Source of the DNA: Phoebastria nigripes
Taxonomy: Eukaryota > Chordata > Aves > Procellariiformes > Diomedeidae
Assembly: GCA_035582835.1 (NCBI GenBank)
Contig: JAYKAV010000966.1
Span: forward strand, 61,287-125,286
DNA: 64,000 nucleotides
Reading direction: 5' to 3'
A program made the position numbers and the translations under genes. The notes below the pieces were generated by a model. The model saw only the letters and a program-made list of their open reading frames with translations, made no database searches and was not told the DNA's origin. Below are positions 60,065 through 64,000 of the stretch, piece by piece (positions within the stretch are counted from its first letter, which is position 1; every line of letters starts with the position of its first letter).

Positions 60065-60869
60065 GACAGAGGAACAGACAAGCTCGGTTGAAATGTAGGG
60101 ATCAAGTTTATTTCCCTGTCTCAAGAAAAGAGGCACTATACCTAAACTGTTCCTGACATATTTGTCCAACCTGTTTTTAGGAAAAGAAGCTGTTAATACG
60201 TGTAGTACATTCTACCCTGAAGCGCTGCAAAATCCTAAACACTGAGATGTATGCTCTGACATTACTGTAAGGTGGTTTTCCACTGTAATAGCTCATATCT
60301 TCTTTGCCAGCTCCTCTTAGTGAGCAGTCAGATCTTTCCATGATAATAATTTTGAATTTTGAGCACTACATAAACAAAAGAAAATCACACTGGCCCTTTA
60401 AACACAGTTCCAGCCAGGTAACAAAATCACATATAAAAAGTCTGAAAGTCTGAACTAGTTCAGAACTGGCAGAAAACAGACTGTGTTTTATACTGAGATT
60501 TTCAGCAGCAGGGGAAGAGCTCTCTCTGCCAAGTCTATGCTGCTGCTTAGAATGAAGAGTCAATAATTAAACTGAAAATTCTGTGAGGAGACTTAGTGAT
60601 CCGGCAGGCACAAAACAAGCATGTGGAAGAAGTTTCAGCCAGAGAAAATACCACACAGCACATTTAGTGAGAAAAAAAGGAGAAGAAAATCCTTGTTACT
60701 AAGGAAAGAAAGATGGACACGTTCAAAATGAGAGTACTTCAGGAAGTCAGGGGGTTTCATATGGTTTCATATTGAGATTTATTCTACAATACTTAAAGAA
60801 CTGACAGGAGACAAAAGCTCTTGAGACTTTATGGGGAAGTATGGAGAACTTGCAAATGGGAAACCTAGT
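60065..60869. other. intronic sequence, no feature recognised
   Basis: Nothing identifiable between the 30-bp duplication and the ancient LINE relic. Confidence 0.5.
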
Positions 60870-62150
60870 GCTTACGCTCAGAAAAGGGAGGAAAAGAAGC
60901 AGCCAGGGAATTATCAATCATTCAGTTTAACCTGAATTCCCAGAAAAATCCTGAAAGAAATAAACAAACACATTTCAACAACACAGAGAAAACAAACAAG
61001 ACAAATAACAGCCAAAAGGGATCTGTCAACAATGAGCTGTCACTTTTCCTTCAGCGAAAGGGTAACAGGCACTGTGGATGAGAGGCAAACAGCTAGGTGT
61101 CATTTATCTTAACATTAGAAAGATTTTTGACACCATCTCAAATTACACTCTCAGTCATAAGCAACCTATTGAAACAGATTTAGCCCCTAAAGGCTAGGTG
61201 CAAATTATATCAGAGAGCAGTGGGAAAATAAAATTTGTCATTGATTCACTGTCAGAATGGAAGGGATGGTACAGGGTGGGGCCTGGAAAGGTCTATTCTT
61301 AGTGTGCTATTATTCAATANTTGTAATAACCACTCAACGCAGTTTGGATGATAAAACAGAGTATATGGTGATCAAAATTGGGCAATAACACTGGAAAAGG
61401 TTGAAGCTATGCTGAAGGTCAGGACACATTCCAAATTATACTGCAGAGAGTTTGAAAAAGAGGAGTGTGCAGTTTAACAGGGACAAATACCAGGTAGCAC
61501 ATTATGGGTCAGGAAGGACAGAAAGCAGCTCTTCAGAAAAAAAGAGATCTCAGGGCTCTAGTGGATTATAATATGTTGAACTGATGTCATAGTGCTGCAA
61601 AAGGGGCAAATGCCATCCAGAGAAACGCAGATAGATAAAATAATTTTTCCCCTCTACTCTGCACTCATGAATACATGAAATGATGTTTCCCCTGTACTCT
61701 GCACTAGTGAGACTTCAGCCAGAGCACTTTGTGAAGGCTGGATCATTGTGTTTCAGTTTGAAGGAGAATCAAATGGGGAGTCCAGAAGAAATCAGCAAAG
61801 CTCGGAAGTATGTCTAGAAAACATGATCTATGTGACTAAATTGAACAAATTCAGGTTGTATAGCCTGAAGAAATAACACAGCCTAGGGGGTAAAACAAGA
61901 GTCTTCGAATACATGAAAAGGATGAGGATGTGCTCGATGTATACTGAATAAAACAAGAAGTAACGGGCTTAAATTGACAATTCAGAGCGATAAGGGTAGT
62001 TAAAAAATGGAAGAGAATGCTTTCAGAGGCTGTAGTCTTCATCCTTGGAGTAACATAAGTATAGGAGATGCTAACTTTATGCAAGGGCTAGATAGTCTCT
62101 TGAGATCCCTTTAGCTGCCTTCTATAGTGCTAGGGCAGATTTCAGGCACT
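60870..62150 (+). mobile_element. ancient CR1/L3-type LINE relic
   Basis: Diverged but in the right order. RT-entry text (AGGGAATTATCAATCA..CAGTTTAACCTGA) is followed by AGCGAAAGGGTAACAGGC. Next comes the motif A area (CATTTATCTTAACATTAGAAAGATTTTTGACACC), then AACAGGGACAAATACCAGGTAGCACATTATGG and the CTCTACTCTGCACT(AG)GTGAGA block. A 3' part follows (TTCAGAGGCTGTAGTCTTCATCCTTGGAG). Many stops. It is much older than the CR1 copies at 18 and 52 kb and contains a 40-bp internal tandem duplication. Confidence 0.75.
61643..61712. repeat. 40-bp tandem duplication inside the LINE relic
   Basis: TTTCCCCTCTACTCTGCACT at about 61645 recurs as TTTCCCCTGTACTCTGCACT at about 61685. Undamaged LINE relatives have the block once. 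Confidence 0.75.
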
Positions 62151-62929
62151 AAATATTTTGAGAACAAATAAAAAACTGAGATCATAACTAGGCCAGATAA
62201 ATAGAAAAATTTCGATGTATTCTCATAACAGCTAAATTCTTTAGACTGCCTTTTGCAGGCTTTTGCAGGTTTTACAGAATACCTATTTAAGAAACCAATT
62301 TTTTACATTTAGAATAATAAAGTAAATAAGAAATGCTGATGATCATATTTTTCCTACTTCTTGGCTAATTAATGATGTATTTTAAATATTGTTATGGGTA
62401 GAGCTGCTGTATTGCTGTTGTTACAGGGAAAATGCTTCTCTGAGAAATGGTAGGGAAAGAAGGTCTAAGTAAAAGAAATCACCACTATCACAATAGTAAA
62501 CTGTTTTCCACATAGACATAAAGGAACATAAATCAGTTTGGGAAGTATTAAGCAGCTCTCATGTAAAAAAAGTCCAATCTGGAGACCTATATGTGAATGG
62601 AAAGCTCTCCAAAGATTCACAGAAAAGCTGTCCTTACCTACTAATATGATGCACAACCTAGAGCAAAAGATGATCCTAAATAAGTAACCAAGTTTATAAA
62701 CTAATAAATCTGTCACAGCATTCTTCTAGAGCTCTTGCTAAAGACATACACAGTCTTGCATTCACTCAAGAAATTCAGAGTGTAGGAGTCCAGTTGCTTG
62801 TATCCTTCCCAGCNTATGCTCAAGGCATACAGGAAATCTACTTTTGAGGGGATTACTAGCAAATCAAATAAAACAAACTAATGGAAGCCTGACAGCTTAA
62901 GAAATGATTGCTGAAGGGGATCTTGGGAG
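62151..62929. other. intronic sequence, no feature recognised
   Basis: Nothing identifiable. Confidence 0.5.
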
Positions 62930-63380
62930 TACTCCTCTGGCCCCACCTCTGAATCAACTATGCAAAATCAGTCTGTACAGCTCACCTGCTCCAACCACCC
63001 CATAGCTCTGGAGATTGCCTAGCCTCCCAAGCAATGCAGCCCAGTGCTTAATTATCCTCATCATTAGAATCTTCCTGCATGTCTGCATTAAATCTCTCTT
63101 ACTGTAATTCAAATCCACTACTTCTCCTAATAGCCAAATTAGCTATGACTAACAGTTTGTTCTTTTCCTGAATAATCTTTTCTGTANTGAAAGAGATTAA
63201 CATAACTCCCCTCAGTTCAGTCTTCTCCAGACTAAACAATCCAGTTTGCTCAACCTTTCCCTACAGGCATACTTTTAGATGGCTCATCTTTATCATCNCT
63301 TGCAGCTGGACTCTCTCCAGCTACTCCACTTTTCGAAGTGAAGTCACAGTTCTGCTAACGAGGTCATAGCACTGGGGAAG
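62930..63380 (-). mobile_element. old CR1 copy, ORF2 C-terminal and 3' region
   Basis: Read on the minus strand: GAGTCCAGCTGCAAG, AAAGGTTGAGCAAACTGG and TTGTTTAGTCTGGAGAAGACTGA match the CR1 segment normally encoding ..L(F/L)SLEKRR... The rest down to 62930 is a decayed 3' region. Strongly diverged, with no open frame. It is sense to GRM8. Confidence 0.7.
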
Positions 63381-63861
63381 AGAACAGATGGATTACGTCA
63401 CAAGTCTAGGAGTTCCTTGCTACAATGGCCTCTGGCGATGCAAATCTCAGTTAACCATTCCAAAGCCATTGCTTAGCTTTATGCCTATGCTTTCCATAAA
63501 GGCGGTTTTGCTTCGATTCATGGAGTTAATGGAAACATTACTGCAATCGTCCCTATTTGATCCAGTCATTCTGGGCACATCCTATTGTCCTACTCAACAT
63601 TAAATCTGTTTACTGCAAGCTGAAGTTACAATGAGATTAGCTATGCATTCTTCATTCCCTGCCTTAANCTGTACTATCACCACTAAAACCAGTGATACCA
63701 TTTTGGAAATGCGGAAAATAATTCACTCCCTGTCTTTAAATANTTTTTTTTAAAAAGTGTTTGGGTATTTATCTGGATAAATATTAGATGACTATCCTAA
63801 AGAAATGAAATTAATACTACTGCAAGATGAAGAGAAATTGCAGCAAAGCAAACATTCTGGA
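63381..63861. other. intronic sequence, no feature recognised
   Basis: Nothing identifiable. A 71-codon frame (63388-63603, +) has no known domain. Confidence 0.5.
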
Positions 63862-64000
63862 GNGTGTCCAGAGGAGCGCAACGAAGCTGGTGAAGGGTCT
63901 GGAGAGCAAGTCTTACGAGGAGCGGCTGAGGGAACTGGGACTGTTTAGTCTGGAGAAGAGGAGTCTCAGGGGAGACGTTATCTCTCAGGGGAGACCTTAT
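63862..64000 (+). mobile_element. CR1 LINE, ORF2 C-terminal part, runs off the window
   Basis: The plus strand encodes [43 protein letters not shown] sequence, with GTGTCCAGAGGAGCGCAACGAAGCTGG at its start. It is 5'-truncated at about 63862 and continues past the end. An 18-bp tandem duplication sits at 63965-64000. The subfamily differs from the copies at 6 and 52 kb (KLVKGLE against KMIRGLE). Confidence 0.88.
63965..64000 (+). repeat. 18-bp tandem duplication in the terminal CR1
   Basis: CTCAGGGGAGACGTTAT at 63965 is followed by CTCAGGGGAGACCTTAT at 63983, differing at one base. Normal CR1 has one copy, and an 18-bp unit keeps the frame. Confidence 0.85.

Noticed and set aside
49004..64000. 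Search for the GRM8 exon preceding the TM exon, and for the intronic microRNA miR-592 known from mammalian GRM8
   Set aside because: No stretch encoding a VIGHWT-like sequence with splice sites, and no match to the miR-592 seed region with a hairpin, was seen by eye. They probably lie outside the window.
1..64000. CRISPR array, bacterial operon, tRNA or rRNA genes
   Set aside because: No regularly spaced identical repeats, no cloverleaf or rRNA text recognised. All context is vertebrate intron.

Overview
The window looks like a piece of a large intron-rich gene from a non-galliform (neoavian) bird. The reasons are AT-rich single-copy sequence, many CR1 LINE copies of bird type carrying the 3' ATTCTATG-like tail, and solo LTRs of two endogenous-retrovirus families that I recognise as common in neoavian genomes. 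Species cannot be fixed from the sequence. There is one 280-base assembly gap (5195-5474) and many single ambiguous bases, several of them clustered inside repeats.

The only cellular coding sequence I can support is one 936-bp exon on the minus strand (48044-48979). It encodes the cysteine-rich domain and transmembrane helices 1-6 of metabotropic glutamate receptor 8 (GRM8). It has a clean acceptor and donor and phase 0 at both ends. No other GRM8 exon was found. Positions 1-48043 are therefore read as the downstream intron (before the exon with TM7 and the cytoplasmic tail), and 48980-64000 as part of the upstream intron.

Layout: CR1 3' piece (597-885, -); solo LTR A (3213-3798, +); solo LTR B holding the gap (5154-5686, +); CR1 (6205-6935, +); solo LTR C (13116-13711, +); older CR1 (14738-15990, -); a nearly full-length CR1 with ORF1 and ORF2 relics (18160-22811, -) interrupted by solo LTR D (18337-18932, -); a second LTR family, element E (31066-32199, +); a very short CR1 3' end with a pentanucleotide tract (33620-33740, +); the GRM8 exon; a CR1 flanked by long direct repeats (51961-53086, +); an inverted-repeat relic near 54 kb; a MIR-like SINE piece (56740-56800, +); an ancient CR1/L3-type LINE relic (60870-62150, +); another old CR1 (62930-63380, -); and a CR1 running off the end (63862-64000, +).

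The four LTRs of the first family each have a perfect or near-perfect 5-bp target-site duplication: cacta, accag, ggtga and cagtg (one ambiguous base in the last). They are therefore independent solo LTRs, not two ends of one provirus. LTR D lies in the sense direction of GRM8 and brings its own TATA box and polyadenylation signal; A, B, C and E are antisense to it. I see no operon, CRISPR array, RNA gene or new multi-gene system. The points worth checking concern repeat history, ambiguous assembly and possible regulatory effects on GRM8.
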